A DNA stretch of 64,000 nucleotides. It comes from Bradyrhizobium sp. sBnM-33 (lineage in GTDB: Bacteria > Pseudomonadota > Alphaproteobacteria > Rhizobiales > Xanthobacteraceae). Under the pieces are notes generated by a model that was not told the origin of the DNA, made no database searches, and saw nothing but the letters and a program-made list of their open reading frames with translations. Position 1 is the first letter of the stretch. The number at the start of each line of letters is the position of its first letter. The stretch covers positions 5,642,001 to 5,706,000 of the forward strand of contig NZ_CP136624.1 of assembly GCF_032917945.1 (NCBI RefSeq), given 5' to 3'. The translations under genes were made by a program, and so were the position numbers. Shown here piece by piece: positions 9,798-17,787 of this stretch.

Positions 9798-9906
9798 GCG
9801 GGCTGCTTGCAACTTGCTACCCGTTGGAACAAGCTCGGAGCGCTGGTGTTCTGTCGTGGGGAGAGGACCGCAGGCAATTCTGCGGGGAAGTCTGGGAGGA
9901 CTCGGA

Positions 9907-10191
9907 ATGAAACTGCCGCACGCATCTGCCACGGCACTAGCTCTGACGATTTTGGCCGTGACGATCGCCCTGCCTGCACCTGCGCGCGCCCAGACCTACG
10001 ATCCCAGGTACCCCGTTTGCCTGCAGGTCTACCAGGGCTTCGTGGACTACTATTTCGAGTGCCACTATCGAACGATGGCGCAGTGCCAGGCGTCGGCATC
10101 GGGCCGCTTCGCGCAATGCGTCGTTAACCCATACTACGGCGGGCCGAATGCCGGGCGCGGCAAGCGCCAGAAGCGGTACCAGACCTATTGA
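9907..10191 (+). CDS. DUF3551 family secreted protein
   Basis: The 94-residue product has a signal peptide (residues 1-28, ending ARAQ), then the DUF3551 pattern YPVCLQVYQGFVDYYFEC, CHYRTMAQCQASASGR and QCVVNPYY. Its four or more conserved cysteines suggest disulfides in the periplasm. The family is nearly restricted to Bradyrhizobium and relatives and has no known function. GGGAGGA is ten bases before the ATG. It follows repeat family B. Confidence 0.88.
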   Translation: MKLPHASATALALTILAVTIALPAPARAQTYDPRYPVCLQVYQGFVDYYFECHYRTMAQCQASASGRFAQCVVNPYYGGPNAGRGKRQKRYQTY

Positions 10192-10259
10192 GAATCGGTT
10201 CGCTTCGACGACAGCATGGCTTCGGGGTGGCTTCCCACCTCGCCGCCCCGCCTCGCTTC

Positions 10260-10535
10260 TCACCAGCCGTAAGTGCCGAGCGCCAGCGGCCTTGATGGTG
10301 CCTTGGCCGTTCGCGTCGTGTCGGACTGCAGGCAGCGCCGCGCTGCCGCGATCTCGGCGTCGCTTGCGCCCTTGCTCCGTGCCCAGTGCTCTGCGGCGGG
10401 CGCACTGTATTTCGCCACGTAGTAGCGTACGACCGGGCACGAAATTCGACGCAAAACGCCGGACTGGTCACCCGCAAATCCGGCGCTTGGTGTTCCCAGA
10501 CACAGCGCCAGCACGCAAATCCAACGTAAGCTCAT
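10260..10535 (-). CDS. Small secreted hypothetical protein
   Basis: A 91-residue protein with a signal peptide (MSLRWICVLALCLGTPSAGFA) followed by a short mature domain with two Cys (RRISCPVVRYYVAKYSAPAA and AARRCLQSD). The ATG at 10535 follows AGAGGGG. The repeating helix pattern around RYYVAKYSAPAAEHWARSKGA is typical of small envelope proteins of this group. I do not recognise a named family. It is convergent with the DUF3551 gene. Confidence 0.7.
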   Translation of the reverse strand: MSLRWICVLALCLGTPSAGFAGDQSGVLRRISCPVVRYYVAKYSAPAAEHWARSKGASDAEIAAARRCLQSDTTRTAKAPSRPLALGTYGW

Positions 10536-10799
10536 GTGATTCCCCTCTGCAATGAGAGTGGGCATGGCTTTTGCCGACGCATCAAGCCCGATAGCGAGTT
10601 CCGCAAGAGGAACAGCCGGCACTGTGTTGAAGTCGCAACTGCAGCAGTCCTGACGCACGACAAGTCCGCTCGTAGATCGCGACTTTATGCGATCATTAAA
10701 ATTGATTGTTTACGAAAAGGACCGAACCTGATTGCCGCCCAAGGACAATCCGGTAGCCTCTGCTTGCCAGGGCCTGGCGTGAACCGTTGGTGGCCGAGA

Positions 10800-11051
10800 A
10801 TGGAATTCGAACGCCGATCTGTCGCAAGGACGACGATTTCGAAAAACGCGCTGCTGTTCTTTGACGCGCAGCGCGGGGTCTTCACCTGCCGCGTTCAGGA
10901 TGTCACGAATTCCGGGGCCGGAATTGAGCTCCACGACCTCAACCTGTTGCCCCTGAATTTCGAGTTGACCTTCGATAATTTTCACAACGTTCGCGAATGC
11001 CGCGTGATCTGGCGGCAAGGCGATTTCGTCGGCGTTGCGTTTCAAAACTGA
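10800..11051 (+). CDS. PilZ domain protein
   Basis: An 83-residue single-domain protein beginning MEFERRSVARTTISK. The N-terminal RRSVAR fits the arginine motif that grips cyclic di-GMP. VTNSGAGIEL stands where PilZ proteins have the DxSxxG motif, though here the Asp is part of QDVTNSG, so binding is plausible but not certain. The later VRECRVIWRQGDFVGVAF is the conserved C-terminal strand pair. It probably links c-di-GMP to motility or envelope output; the partner is unknown. Confidence 0.75.
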   Translation: MEFERRSVARTTISKNALLFFDAQRGVFTCRVQDVTNSGAGIELHDLNLLPLNFELTFDNFHNVRECRVIWRQGDFVGVAFQN

Positions 11052-11371
11052 TCGATCTGGACCAGGCGCCATCTCGCAGTCGCCGACGCGGGCGGCTCAA
11101 GCGCCAACTCGCTCGAAGCCGCCATCGATGCGCATCCTGCAAATCCCGGAAACCCGGTCGGCAGGACCGCAGCGGGCGAAACAGCCTCCTTGGAGACAAA
11201 ACAGCCTTACAAAACAGTCTTGGAGAATGGAACTAACGGCGGGGCTCCGCGTCGACCCCTGCTGCGGTTCCATCGGCACGAAAACTACCGGCACGCAAAT
11301 TAATGACGGGCAAGCCGCCTTCGCATATCGTTTGCGCTCGGTCGTTTGGAGTTTGTGACAGGAGTTCGAAC
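11052..11371. other. Intergenic region, no clear gene
   Basis: The PilZ frame stays open after its TGA for about 75 more codons with coding-like GC3 (AVADAGGSSANSLEAAI...), but no start codon with a ribosome-binding site was found. It could be a decayed extension of the upstream gene or chance. The promoter and Shine-Dalgarno (CAGGAG, 11359-11364) for the next gene lie at the right end. Confidence 0.35.
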
Positions 11372-11671
11372 ATGTCCTGGGATCGTCCGTTCGCTCAGCC
11401 TGTGCCGCTCCCGAAGGGGCCGCCAGCGCAAACCCTTCGAGACGCCGCCGACTACATCAGGACCCTTCCTCAGCCCGAACGCGACCGTCAGGAATGGCGG
11501 CTTGCCATCCAGATGCTTATTGATGCCGCCGAAGATCGTGGACCCATGCTGTTCGCGCGCATCGGAATTGTCAGAGCCTTGGAGACGAGTGTTGAAACGA
11601 CGCTCGATGCGGAGCCTCAGAATCCGCGCCAAGGTAAGCTGAAAGAAAGCAAAGCTGAAGGGATACCGTGA
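11372..11671 (+). CDS. Conserved hypothetical protein (MSWDRPF type)
   Basis: A 99-residue soluble protein beginning MSWDRPFAQPVPLPKG, with a central helical region (TLRDAADYIRTLPQPE, then EWRLAIQMLIDAAEDRGPMLFARIGIVRAL). Small proteins with this layout recur in Bradyrhizobium genomes; function unknown. The ATG at 11372 is preceded by CAGGAG, and the longer open frame upstream lacks support. No signal peptide. Confidence 0.7.
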   Translation: MSWDRPFAQPVPLPKGPPAQTLRDAADYIRTLPQPERDRQEWRLAIQMLIDAAEDRGPMLFARIGIVRALETSVETTLDAEPQNPRQGKLKESKAEGIP

Positions 11672-11870
11672 CGCCGGCGTCTAAACCCAGGTCGGCGTCA
11701 CGCAGATGGTGCCGGAGAGCATGAACAAGCTTCAAGCCGGGCATTTCCAAATCTAACGAGAACTCGCTCGCAGGCGACGCGTAGATCGGAACGACGTCCG
11801 CAGCCCTCAAGAAATCAACTCTTGGATTGATCGAGGTGCAATGCGCCGCCGCCGAATGGCTGCAGGCTGC

Positions 11871-12206
11871 CTATGCTATATTCCTAATTCGGAAGTCATC
11901 GATGCGCTTGCCGGACTTCAATTTTGCAAGGAGCCAGCGAGGTGTCTTGCCTCGGCCTGCCCACGTCTCGGACGGCCGATCAGGATTCCGGAATTTCGGA
12001 ACGACTGTCGGATATGAACGCCGGCCTGTCGATGATTTCGTGCGCTCAGCTTCGACGACGCCCTTGAGTTGCTTCAGGCGATCTTCGAGGAGGCGTTTCT
12101 CTGCAAGCAGAGTCGTTGCAAGCCTGGCGGCTACTTCCTCGTGGAGTGCCCACAGCTCATCCGTGGACATTGATTTGAAGTCTTTCCGGTTCACGACCGT
12201 CCCCAA
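11871..12206 (-). CDS. H-NS family nucleoid-associated protein
   Basis: A 111-residue protein with an N-terminal helical oligomerisation region (MSTDELWALHEEVAARLATTLLAEKRLLEDRLKQL) and a C-terminal DNA-binding module ETWAGRGKTPRWL, the AT-hook-like loop of the H-NS fold. Such proteins silence AT-rich, foreign DNA. The start may be Met1 at 12206 or Met13 at 12170; the longer form matches relatives with a short leader before MSTDELW. A broken paralogue with the same C-terminal motif lies at 51.7 kb. A decayed porin fragment lies directly upstream. Confidence 0.88.
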   Translation of the reverse strand: MGTVVNRKDFKSMSTDELWALHEEVAARLATTLLAEKRLLEDRLKQLKGVVEAERTKSSTGRRSYPTVVPKFRNPDRPSETWAGRGKTPRWLLAKLKSGKRIDDFRIRNIA

Positions 12207-12470
12207 TCATGATTCGATGGTTGTCATCGTTGGTTGCAAAACATGAGTAGAATAAGGCTGATTCAGAACCTCCTCCGGGCAGAAAAGTTCCGTCCCTTGG
12301 GCATAGTGACGCAACACAACCATAACGGAATCCACTTGAAGGTGCACGAAGAAGGTGCACCAAATTTCCTTTCGGACCTTTGCAACTTTTGATTGATTCA
12401 GACGCAGAGCCCGCGACGGTTTGAAGCTAACCGTCACTCGTTGACGGTTCCCTAATCGCAACTGCTTCCG

Positions 12471-12675
12471 ACCGATTGCTTTGCGGACGATCGAGCCGGC
12501 GTCGAGGCCGTCGTCAGCGGCAACTGGACCGCCAAGCTCAAATATCTCTTCGTCGATCTCGGTGACCTATCGCGAGCATTCGTCACGCCTGTACGGGACT
12601 GAGCGGCGGCTCCCTGACCAGTCATTACAAGTCGCACATCACCGACGGCATTCTGCGTGTCCGCCTGAACTGCTG
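12471..12675 (+). pseudogene. Remnant of an Omp25/RopB-type outer-membrane beta-barrel gene (C-terminus only)
   Basis: The plus strand from about 12471 reads AGVEAVVSGNWTAKLKYLF then VDLGDLSRAFVTPV, which stops at TGA (12600). After a frameshift, the strand continues SHYKSHITDGILRVRLNCW. Omp25/Omp31 barrels end with a similar run (GAGVE...NWTAK-EYLY-DLG...ITDNILRVGLNYRF). The terminal Phe is lost, the signal peptide and first strands are missing, and no start exists. It is a dead C-terminal fragment. The rest of 12207-12970 has no clear gene. Confidence 0.7.
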
Positions 12676-12971
12676 GACGGGTGCCCATAATAGCCGAGCG
12701 CTTGTCCCCTTGGGGTAAGTGATGGAGCGGCACCCGGCTATTCGGGCCGCGCGGCGGTGCGGCTTGAACAGGAACTCATTTATGACTTAAGGGAACTTTA
12801 AAAAGCCATTGAATTATAACCATTTTGTCGGGAAAGCAAATCGCGCGTATCAACACTGGGCTTGCCGTGGAACCGACCGCAACCGGACATGAATAGCCTG
12901 ACGTGAGGAAACGTAACGTCCTCGACACGTTTTCTCTAGCTTGTGAATGAACGGCCGAGCGCGAGGACCCC

Positions 12972-13082
12972 TTGAGTCCGCCACCACCCGAATTCAATCG
13001 CGACGAGGCGCTGGTGTGTATGGCGCTGGCGTTCTGCCTGGCCGGCGCGTCGACCAGCATCATCTACCGGCTGCTGGGTTAG
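12972..13082 (+). CDS. Possible 36-residue single-span membrane peptide
   Basis: A TTG start at 12972 with GCGAGGA a few bases upstream gives a short protein with a polar head (SPPPPEFNRDEALV) and one hydrophobic span (CMALAFCLAGASTSIIYRLLG). The coding frame has high GC3. It is too short for usual gene calling and I know no function. Conservation would decide. Confidence 0.4.
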   Translation: MSPPPPEFNRDEALVCMALAFCLAGASTSIIYRLLG

Positions 13083-13210
13083 AAAGTCCGGCGGGTCAGC
13101 GAGCCGCTGTGCGCATGCCAACGAGCGCATGGCGCGCTTTTGGTTTTGCGATGTGATGGTGCCGACGAAGCGAGGTAAGCGGCGGCTCGAGTGCTCGCGG
13201 TCACGAGTAG

Positions 13211-13245
13211 ACGAGGCCCGGAGTGCCTAGGAGTCCGGGCCTCGT
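13211..13245. terminator. Perfect 12-bp hairpin, terminator-like, no T-tract
   Basis: ACGAGGCCCGGA (13211-13222) pairs exactly with TCCGGGCCTCGT (13234-13245) around an 11-base loop. No run of T follows, so it may end transcription poorly or act as an mRNA 3' end or repeat. Nothing else is clear in the 480-base stretch 13083-13566 except the repeat at 13453. Confidence 0.45.
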
Positions 13246-13452
13246 GGCCTCCAGTGGTAGCGCTCGTCGTGATGGACGAACGCCCTGCCCCCGCTGCAAG
13301 CGACGGCGTTATAGATCGCGGTTACATACTCAGCCAATCCGTACGAGTACGGTGAGCGGGCGCCGCGCGCTTCTATGTGACAAATTGATCAGCAGAACGC
13401 GGTAGCGCGGATCGCGAACGATATCCGGGCTGGCAATCACCGCATTCCGTCC

Positions 13453-13512
13453 GTCATTGCGAGCCACGGGGTCGCGCGAATGCGCGCCCGATGACGGGCT
13501 CCGCAAAGCAAT
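13453..13512. repeat. Intergenic palindromic repeat, family B (copy 2)
   Basis: Reads GTCATTGCGAGCCACGGG then GTCGCGCGAATGCGCGCCC then GATGACGGGCTCCGCAAAGC. It matches the reverse complement of 9748-9797 apart from small changes and an extra CGCG in that copy. It lies just downstream of the gene at 13567-13869 (minus strand), a usual place for such elements. Confidence 0.75.
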
Positions 13513-13566
13513 CCGTAATTCTATATTCTGTGGCGAGCTACGACAAGCGCAGGCAGTTGCCTGCCT

Positions 13567-13869
13567 CTACCGCTTATCGAACGGAATATACTGGTGATAC
13601 TCTTTCGGCACCGAGCTCCGGTAACGCGCGGGCACCGTGCCGCGGTCGATCGAACGGTCGATCTCCTGCTGCCGGGTCATCTTGGCCGGTTTCTTTTTCT
13701 TCAGCGCCACCTTCTCCTTTTCGGCCGCGGCGGCCTCCGGCGCGGCGGGGGACGGCGTTGCCGTTGCTGCGGTGCTGCCACCCGGCGCGACCTGCGCCAG
13801 CGCGACGGCCGGCAGGAGTACGAGAGCCGCCGCCGACGCGGCCAGCACAAGACGACACGGCTTTTGCAT
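13567..13869 (-). CDS. Secreted Ala/Lys-rich hypothetical protein
   Basis: The 100-residue product has a signal peptide (MQKPCRLVLAASAAALVLLP, cleaved near ALA-Q), a low-complexity Pro/Ala/Thr stretch, a basic run (KVALKKKKPAKMT) and a conserved-looking tail (RQQEIDRSIDRGTVPARYRS, then EYHQYIPFDKR). It is probably periplasmic. Function unknown. The ATG at 13869 is preferred because it opens the signal peptide. It overlaps nothing and is next to another small minus-strand gene. Confidence 0.7.
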   Translation of the reverse strand: MQKPCRLVLAASAAALVLLPAVALAQVAPGGSTAATATPSPAAPEAAAAEKEKVALKKKKPAKMTRQQEIDRSIDRGTVPARYRSSVPKEYHQYIPFDKR

Positions 13870-13913
13870 GGAAAACTCCAGTTCCGGCCTGCTCCGTTTC
13901 CAGCCTGATCCTA

Positions 13914-14162
13914 TTACGTCCGCAACCGTCCGCACACCGGGATTTTGGCGAGGCGAACGGGCGTGGATCGGCTATGCTTGACCCGGCTGCAGGTCGTGAA
14001 AACGAACGCGAGCCGGCTGCACTGCCAGTCCGGACCAAGCGCTGCGCTCAAGACCGGCTCCGGCCTGGACAGGCCGGGCGCAAAGAAAACGATGGCACAG
14101 ACCAGCGAGACGATAGCGACGGCGAGAACGACGTTCTTGCGGGTCCACCAATTGTGCGGCAT
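13914..14162 (-). CDS. Small single-span membrane protein
   Basis: An 82-residue protein beginning MPHNWWTRKNVVLAVA, with one N-terminal span (residues 9-27) followed by a periplasmic tail containing PEPVLSAALGPDWQCSRLAF and a second Cys (TTCSR). The EPV...LGP-WQCSRLA-VFTTCSR pattern recurs in small Bradyrhizobium proteins. GAGCGACC stands upstream of the ATG at 14162. Function unknown. Confidence 0.65.
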   Translation of the reverse strand: MPHNWWTRKNVVLAVAIVSLVCAIVFFAPGLSRPEPVLSAALGPDWQCSRLAFVFTTCSRVKHSRSTPVRLAKIPVCGRLRT

Positions 14163-14358
14163 GGCGGTCGCTCCTGTTTCGAAAGCCCGGAGCATAGGAT
14201 CCCCCCGCCGCGACGCCTGTGAACGACTTCACACTACACGGGTTTGTGCGCGAGCCCGATGGGCGAGGAAATGGGTATAACTCGCGCGAATCCGTTGCGC
14301 GCGCGCAACGCTTGATCGACACTGCCCGCTTGGGACGAGCGCGTGTGCGGGGCGTGCG

Positions 14359-14676
14359 ATGGGCGAGCAGGAAGCGGGCAAACAGGAGTCCGGCAAGCAG
14401 GAAACGAGCTACGACTACCATCGCTACAAGCAATTGCTGGCGGAAGCGGTCGACGAGGCCAAACGGCTCGAGCTGATCGAGATTATGATCAGGGAAAAGG
14501 CCCGCGACAGGCTGGAGGCGCAGCGGATCGCGGACCGCGTTGTTATGACCGCGATGACGGTTGCACGCGTCCTTGGACCCGGGGGCCATCGCGATAATAA
14601 CCAGAAGAGCGATCACTTCTCCGACGCGAGCATCGCCAGCGCGCCGATCAGCGCACAGGCGAGAAGGCCATATTGA
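14359..14676 (+). CDS. Conserved hypothetical helical protein
   Basis: A 105-residue protein with a polar repeated start (MGEQEAGKQESGKQETS) and a helical core (YDYHRYKQLLAEAVDEAKRL, then EIMIREKARDRLEAQRIADR). The core resembles small Bradyrhizobium hypotheticals that end soon after VARVLGP. Here about 30 further residues follow and overlap a minus-strand micro-ORF, so the C-terminus may be a read-through after loss of the original stop. Function unknown. Confidence 0.55.
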   Translation: MGEQEAGKQESGKQETSYDYHRYKQLLAEAVDEAKRLELIEIMIREKARDRLEAQRIADRVVMTAMTVARVLGPGGHRDNNQKSDHFSDASIASAPISAQARRPY

Positions 14677-14756
14677 AGGGATCGCCAGCGCCCGGCCTGG
14701 GGCTTCGGTCGCCGTTGCCATCTCGTAAGCAGCCAAGCTGACGTAATTCCGCCCAT
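14613..14756 (-). CDS. Possible 47-residue membrane protein
   Basis: The minus strand encodes MGGITSAWLLTRWQRRPKP, then a basic linker and one span (SLQYGLLACALIGALAMLAS) ending in EK. Positive-inside charge placement fits a real membrane protein. It overlaps the 3' end of the plus-strand gene by 64 bases. The Shine-Dalgarno is weak. Function unknown. Confidence 0.4.
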   Translation of the reverse strand: MGGITSAWLLTRWQRRPKPQAGRWRSLQYGLLACALIGALAMLASEK

Positions 14757-14915
14757 CAGCGCTCAGTTTGGGCCATTTGCGGTTCACGCAAGTCTCCCCT
14801 GCTCTGCCGCCCCATTTCGGCGCTGGTATTTTGCGCCGGGTTCACTTACCTAAGCGCCATTCCGTGCCCGTGGCGCGCCCCCAACCCCAAGAGTGAAAGC
14901 GACAAGGCCTCTTTT

Positions 14916-15272
14916 ATGAGTGGATTCAAGGAACCGAGCTTCGCGGACCGTCAGAAGGCTGCGCAACAGGCGCGGCAGAATATCCTGAACAAGTTTCGCA
15001 CCCAGCCGGGACCTGACGATCCCGCGGTGAAGCGCCGTCAGGCCGAGCGCGAGGCCGTCGCCGCCGCTCGCGCCAAGGCGAGAGAGGCCAAGGAAGCCGA
15101 AAAGGCCGAACAGAAACGGCGCGAGGCCGAAGCCGCCGCGGCCGAGGCCGCCAGAATCGCCCGCGAGAAGGAAGAAGAGGCCGCCAGGCTGGCGGCGCTG
15201 GAGGCTGAGCAAAAGGCCAAGCGCGACGCGCGTTACGCCGCGCGCAAGACCAAGGGCAAGAAGAATAGGTAG
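14916..15272 (+). CDS. DUF6481 family protein, coiled coil
   Basis: A 118-residue, highly charged protein: a conserved head (MSGFKEPSFADRQKAAQQA, then QNILNKFRTQPGPDDPAV) followed by a long Ala/Glu/Lys/Arg heptad-like coiled coil and a basic tail (TKGKKNR). The DUF6481 family is common in Alphaproteobacteria and uncharacterised. No signal peptide or span. The basic tail could bind RNA or DNA (inference). Confidence 0.85.
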   Translation: MSGFKEPSFADRQKAAQQARQNILNKFRTQPGPDDPAVKRRQAEREAVAAARAKAREAKEAEKAEQKRREAEAAAAEAARIAREKEEEAARLAALEAEQKAKRDARYAARKTKGKKNR

Positions 15273-15318
15273 GCTGCTAGCCGCGCCCTTCCGCCGAGCG
15301 ATGGATGCAGCCCTGCCC

Positions 15319-15443
15319 GTCATTCCGGAGCGATGCGCAAGCATCGAACTACGATGTGCAACTGCACATCGGAGAATCTTGAGATTCCCCGATGCGCAAT
15401 TGCGCATCTGAGGTCTGGTGCTAGCGCACCATCCCGGAATGAC
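15319..15443. repeat. Intergenic palindromic repeat, family C, with 10-bp terminal inverted repeats
   Basis: The element starts GTCATTCCGG (15319-15328) and ends CCGGAATGAC (15434-15443), exact inverse copies. Inside are a perfect 18-bp palindrome, GATGCGCAATTGCGCATC, and the near-palindromes GATGTGCAACTGCACATC and AATCTTGAGATT. The whole unit can fold into one long branched hairpin. This type of element (GTCATTCCGG...GATGCGCAATTGCGCATC) is abundant in Bradyrhizobium. It sits just downstream of two convergent genes. Confidence 0.8.
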
Positions 15444-15455
15444 TTGGTCTAAGAC

Positions 15456-15680
15456 TCAGTTCTTCTTCATGCCGTCTTCTTTTTTCATGCCTTCGTGCTT
15501 CATGCCTTCCTTCTTCATCATTCCGTCCTCTTTCTTCATGCTGTCCTTGGACATGGACTCCTTCTTCACGCCGTCGCCCTTGCCCATTTTGTCCTGAGCG
15601 AAGGCGGCCGGCGCGAACGCGAGGCCGAGCGAAACAAGCGCGGCAGAAAGGCCGAGGCCGATACGGGTCGTGGTGGTCAT
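15456..15680 (-). CDS. Pentapeptide MXKDX repeat protein, secreted
   Basis: The 74-residue product has a signal peptide (MTTTTRIGLGLSAALVSLGL, cleaved near AFA-QD) and a mature part made almost wholly of Met-Lys-Lys-Glu/Asp-Gly-type units (for example KKEGMKHEGMKKEDGMKK). This fits the MXKDX pentapeptide repeat family. A periplasmic metal-binding role is sometimes suggested for such Met/Asp/His repeats but is not shown. The ATG at 15680 follows AAGGACGA. Confidence 0.85.
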   Translation of the reverse strand: MTTTTRIGLGLSAALVSLGLAFAPAAFAQDKMGKGDGVKKESMSKDSMKKEDGMMKKEGMKHEGMKKEDGMKKN

Positions 15681-15893
15681 GGGATGGTCGTCCTTGGTTG
15701 GATTGGCTTCTCGAAAGCGACGTCTGCCGCTTCCCCAACGACGATGGCGCGACCGGATTTGTTACCGGCCACGCCCCAAGGTTCTGCAATTCTCACGGTT
15801 AGTTGAAGCGGATAAACTCAAGGCAGCTAACGCGTTCCGCGAGTGCCAAACTAGGACTTGTTGACGGAGCCTACCGTTTTGCAGGGAGAAACC

Positions 15894-16916
15894 ATGCTCA
15901 CGCGCCGCCATGTCATCGCCTCTGCACTCGCCGCGCCCGCCGTGCTTCGTTTCGGCACCGGTACGGCCCATGCGGCCACCACGCTGAAGATCTCGCATCA
16001 GTTCCCGGGCGGCACCATCGACAAGGGCGACTTCCGCGACCGGCTGTGCCGCATCTTCGCCGCCGAAGTTGCCAAACGCAGCGGCGGCGAGATCGCAGCC
16101 GAAGTCTATCCGAACTCCTCGCTGATCAACACCAACGCGCAATTCTCGGCAATGCGCAGGGGCGCGCTCGATATCAGCCTTTATCCGATGCCGTATGCCG
16201 GCGGCGAGCTTCCAGAGACCAATATCGGCCTGATGCCGGGCCTGGTCGCAACGTACGACCAGGGTCTGCGCTGGAAGAAGGCGCCGGTCGGCAAGGCGCT
16301 GACCGACTTCCTCGCCGAGAAGGGCATTATCCTTCTCACATGGGTCTGGCAGGCCGGCGGCGTCGCCAGCCGCTCCCGACCAATCGTCGCGCCTGAAGAC
16401 GCCAAGGGCCTGAAAGTGCGCGGCGGCTCGCGCGAAATGGACATGGTGCTGCAGACCGCGGGTGCCGCTGTGCTGTCGATGCCGTCGAACGAAATCTACG
16501 CCGCGATGCAGACCGGCGCCTGCGACGCCGGCATCACCTCCTCCACCAGCCTGATCTCGTTTCGCCTCGAGCAGGTCGCGAAGTCGCTGACCTCGGGCGC
16601 CGGCGCCTCCTATTGGTTCATGCTGGAGCCATTGATGATGTCGAAGGCAATCTTCGACAAATTGCCCAAGAAGCAGCAGGACATCGTCCTGGCGGTGGGC
16701 AGCGAACTGGAAGCGTTCGGCCGCAAGGGCGCACAGGACGACGATATCGAGGTCGCCAAGGTCTATGAGAAAGCCGGCGCCAAGGTCAGCACGCTCGATG
16801 TGGCGACCGTCAGCAAGTGGCGCGACATCGCGCGCGATACCGCCTGGAAGGACTACAGCGCCAAGTCGGCGATGTCGGCTAATCTGCTGAAGCTCGCCAG
16901 CGACGTCCCCGCATGA
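15894..16916 (+). CDS. TRAP transporter substrate-binding protein (DctP family), copy 1
   Basis: The 340-residue periplasmic protein has a Tat-like signal (MLTRRHVIASALAAPAVL) and a DctP fold: KISHQFPGGT at the mature N-terminus and KVRGGSREMDMVLQTAGA with its conserved Arg, which in this family contacts the ligand carboxylate. The ligand is probably an organic acid. CAGGGAG precedes the ATG at 15894. It stands alone, convergent with gntR and separated from the permease genes, while a second DctP (19.7 kb) is within the operon. It may therefore serve the same permeases with another substrate. The two proteins look quite diverged. Confidence 0.9.
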   Translation: MLTRRHVIASALAAPAVLRFGTGTAHAATTLKISHQFPGGTIDKGDFRDRLCRIFAAEVAKRSGGEIAAEVYPNSSLINTNAQFSAMRRGALDISLYPMPYAGGELPETNIGLMPGLVATYDQGLRWKKAPVGKALTDFLAEKGIILLTWVWQAGGVASRSRPIVAPEDAKGLKVRGGSREMDMVLQTAGAAVLSMPSNEIYAAMQTGACDAGITSSTSLISFRLEQVAKSLTSGAGASYWFMLEPLMMSKAIFDKLPKKQQDIVLAVGSELEAFGRKGAQDDDIEVAKVYEKAGAKVSTLDVATVSKWRDIARDTAWKDYSAKSAMSANLLKLASDVPA

Positions 16917-16935
16917 TGCGTGGTCCGCTTCCGGA

Positions 16936-17634
16936 TCAACGCCCCGCGCGAGCTGCGATCGAGCCGCCGCCCAACACCTGCAACAGATCGGTTCGCACCG
17001 CCTCGATATGCTGCTCCAGAAACCGGCAGGCCTGGTCGATTTGTTTCGCCCGGCACAGCTCGATCAGGTGAGCGTGCTCCTTTTCGGCCGTGCCCATCGC
17101 CTTGGTATTGGAGAGCTGCAGACGCGTGTAGCGGTCGCTGGTCTGCAACAGCGCCACGACGATCGCCTTGGTACGCGGCTGCCGGGCGTGAACGTATAGC
17201 GCCATATGGAAGTCAGCGTTGAGCTGCCCCCATTCGCTGACATTGCGCGCCTTGATTGCTTTCTCGAAGCGCTTCTGGATGTCGTCCAGCGCGGCAAAGT
17301 CTTGTTCCGCAAAGTGCGGCGCCGACTGCGCCAAAAGCCGCGGCTCCATGATTCCGCGAAGATCGAACACATCGTTGATTTCGTCCAGCGACAGTTCCGA
17401 GACGATCGCGCCTTTTTGCGGGACGATGCGCACCAGCCCCTCCGCCTCGAGCTGAAACAGCGCTTCGCGCACGGGAATGCGGCTGACGCCGTATGCCTCG
17501 CCCAGGGCATCCTGCCGCAGTTGGGAGCCGGCCGGATAAGTCCCGTCGAGAATGGACTGCCTGAGCTGGTCGACGATCGCAGCCGACAGCGTCCGGTGCT
17601 TCAGAGGGACCTTCATTTGATCTCCCGTCGTCAT
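16936..17634 (-). CDS. GntR family regulator, FCD (FadR-type) subfamily
   Basis: A 232-residue protein: winged helix (residues 10-75, including DALGEAYGVSRIPVREALFQ) and an FCD effector domain with the metal-site residues in DFHMALY and EHAHLIELC. The start is ATG 17634 (GGAAAGG upstream) or ATG 17616 (GGGAG upstream). It is divergent from the TRAP operon, and a perfect palindrome lies between them, so it very likely regulates TRAP uptake in response to an organic acid. Confidence 0.9.
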   Translation of the reverse strand: MTTGDQMKVPLKHRTLSAAIVDQLRQSILDGTYPAGSQLRQDALGEAYGVSRIPVREALFQLEAEGLVRIVPQKGAIVSELSLDEINDVFDLRGIMEPRLLAQSAPHFAEQDFAALDDIQKRFEKAIKARNVSEWGQLNADFHMALYVHARQPRTKAIVVALLQTSDRYTRLQLSNTKAMGTAEKEHAHLIELCRAKQIDQACRFLEQHIEAVRTDLLQVLGGGSIAARAGR

Positions 17635-17727
17635 CGCTGGCCTTTCCGATCGAGGCGGCCCGGTTTCGCACGTTGAAATGGTCCCGCCACAGCGAGCTGA
17701 GGTGCCCACAATCTCCGTTTGACAAGA

Positions 17728-17744
17728 TTGTATAAATTATACAA
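17728..17744. promoter_or_regulatory. Perfect palindrome, probable GntR operator
   Basis: TTGTATAAATTATACAA is an 8+1+8 perfect palindrome in the space between divergent gntR and the TRAP operon. FCD-type GntR operators have the TTGTATAC-like/TNGTNNNACNA form, which this contains. It is markedly AT-rich compared with its surroundings. Confidence 0.75.
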
Positions 17745-17787
17745 CTTCGAATGGCACGAGAAATCTTGACGGGCAGCGGGGCTCCTT

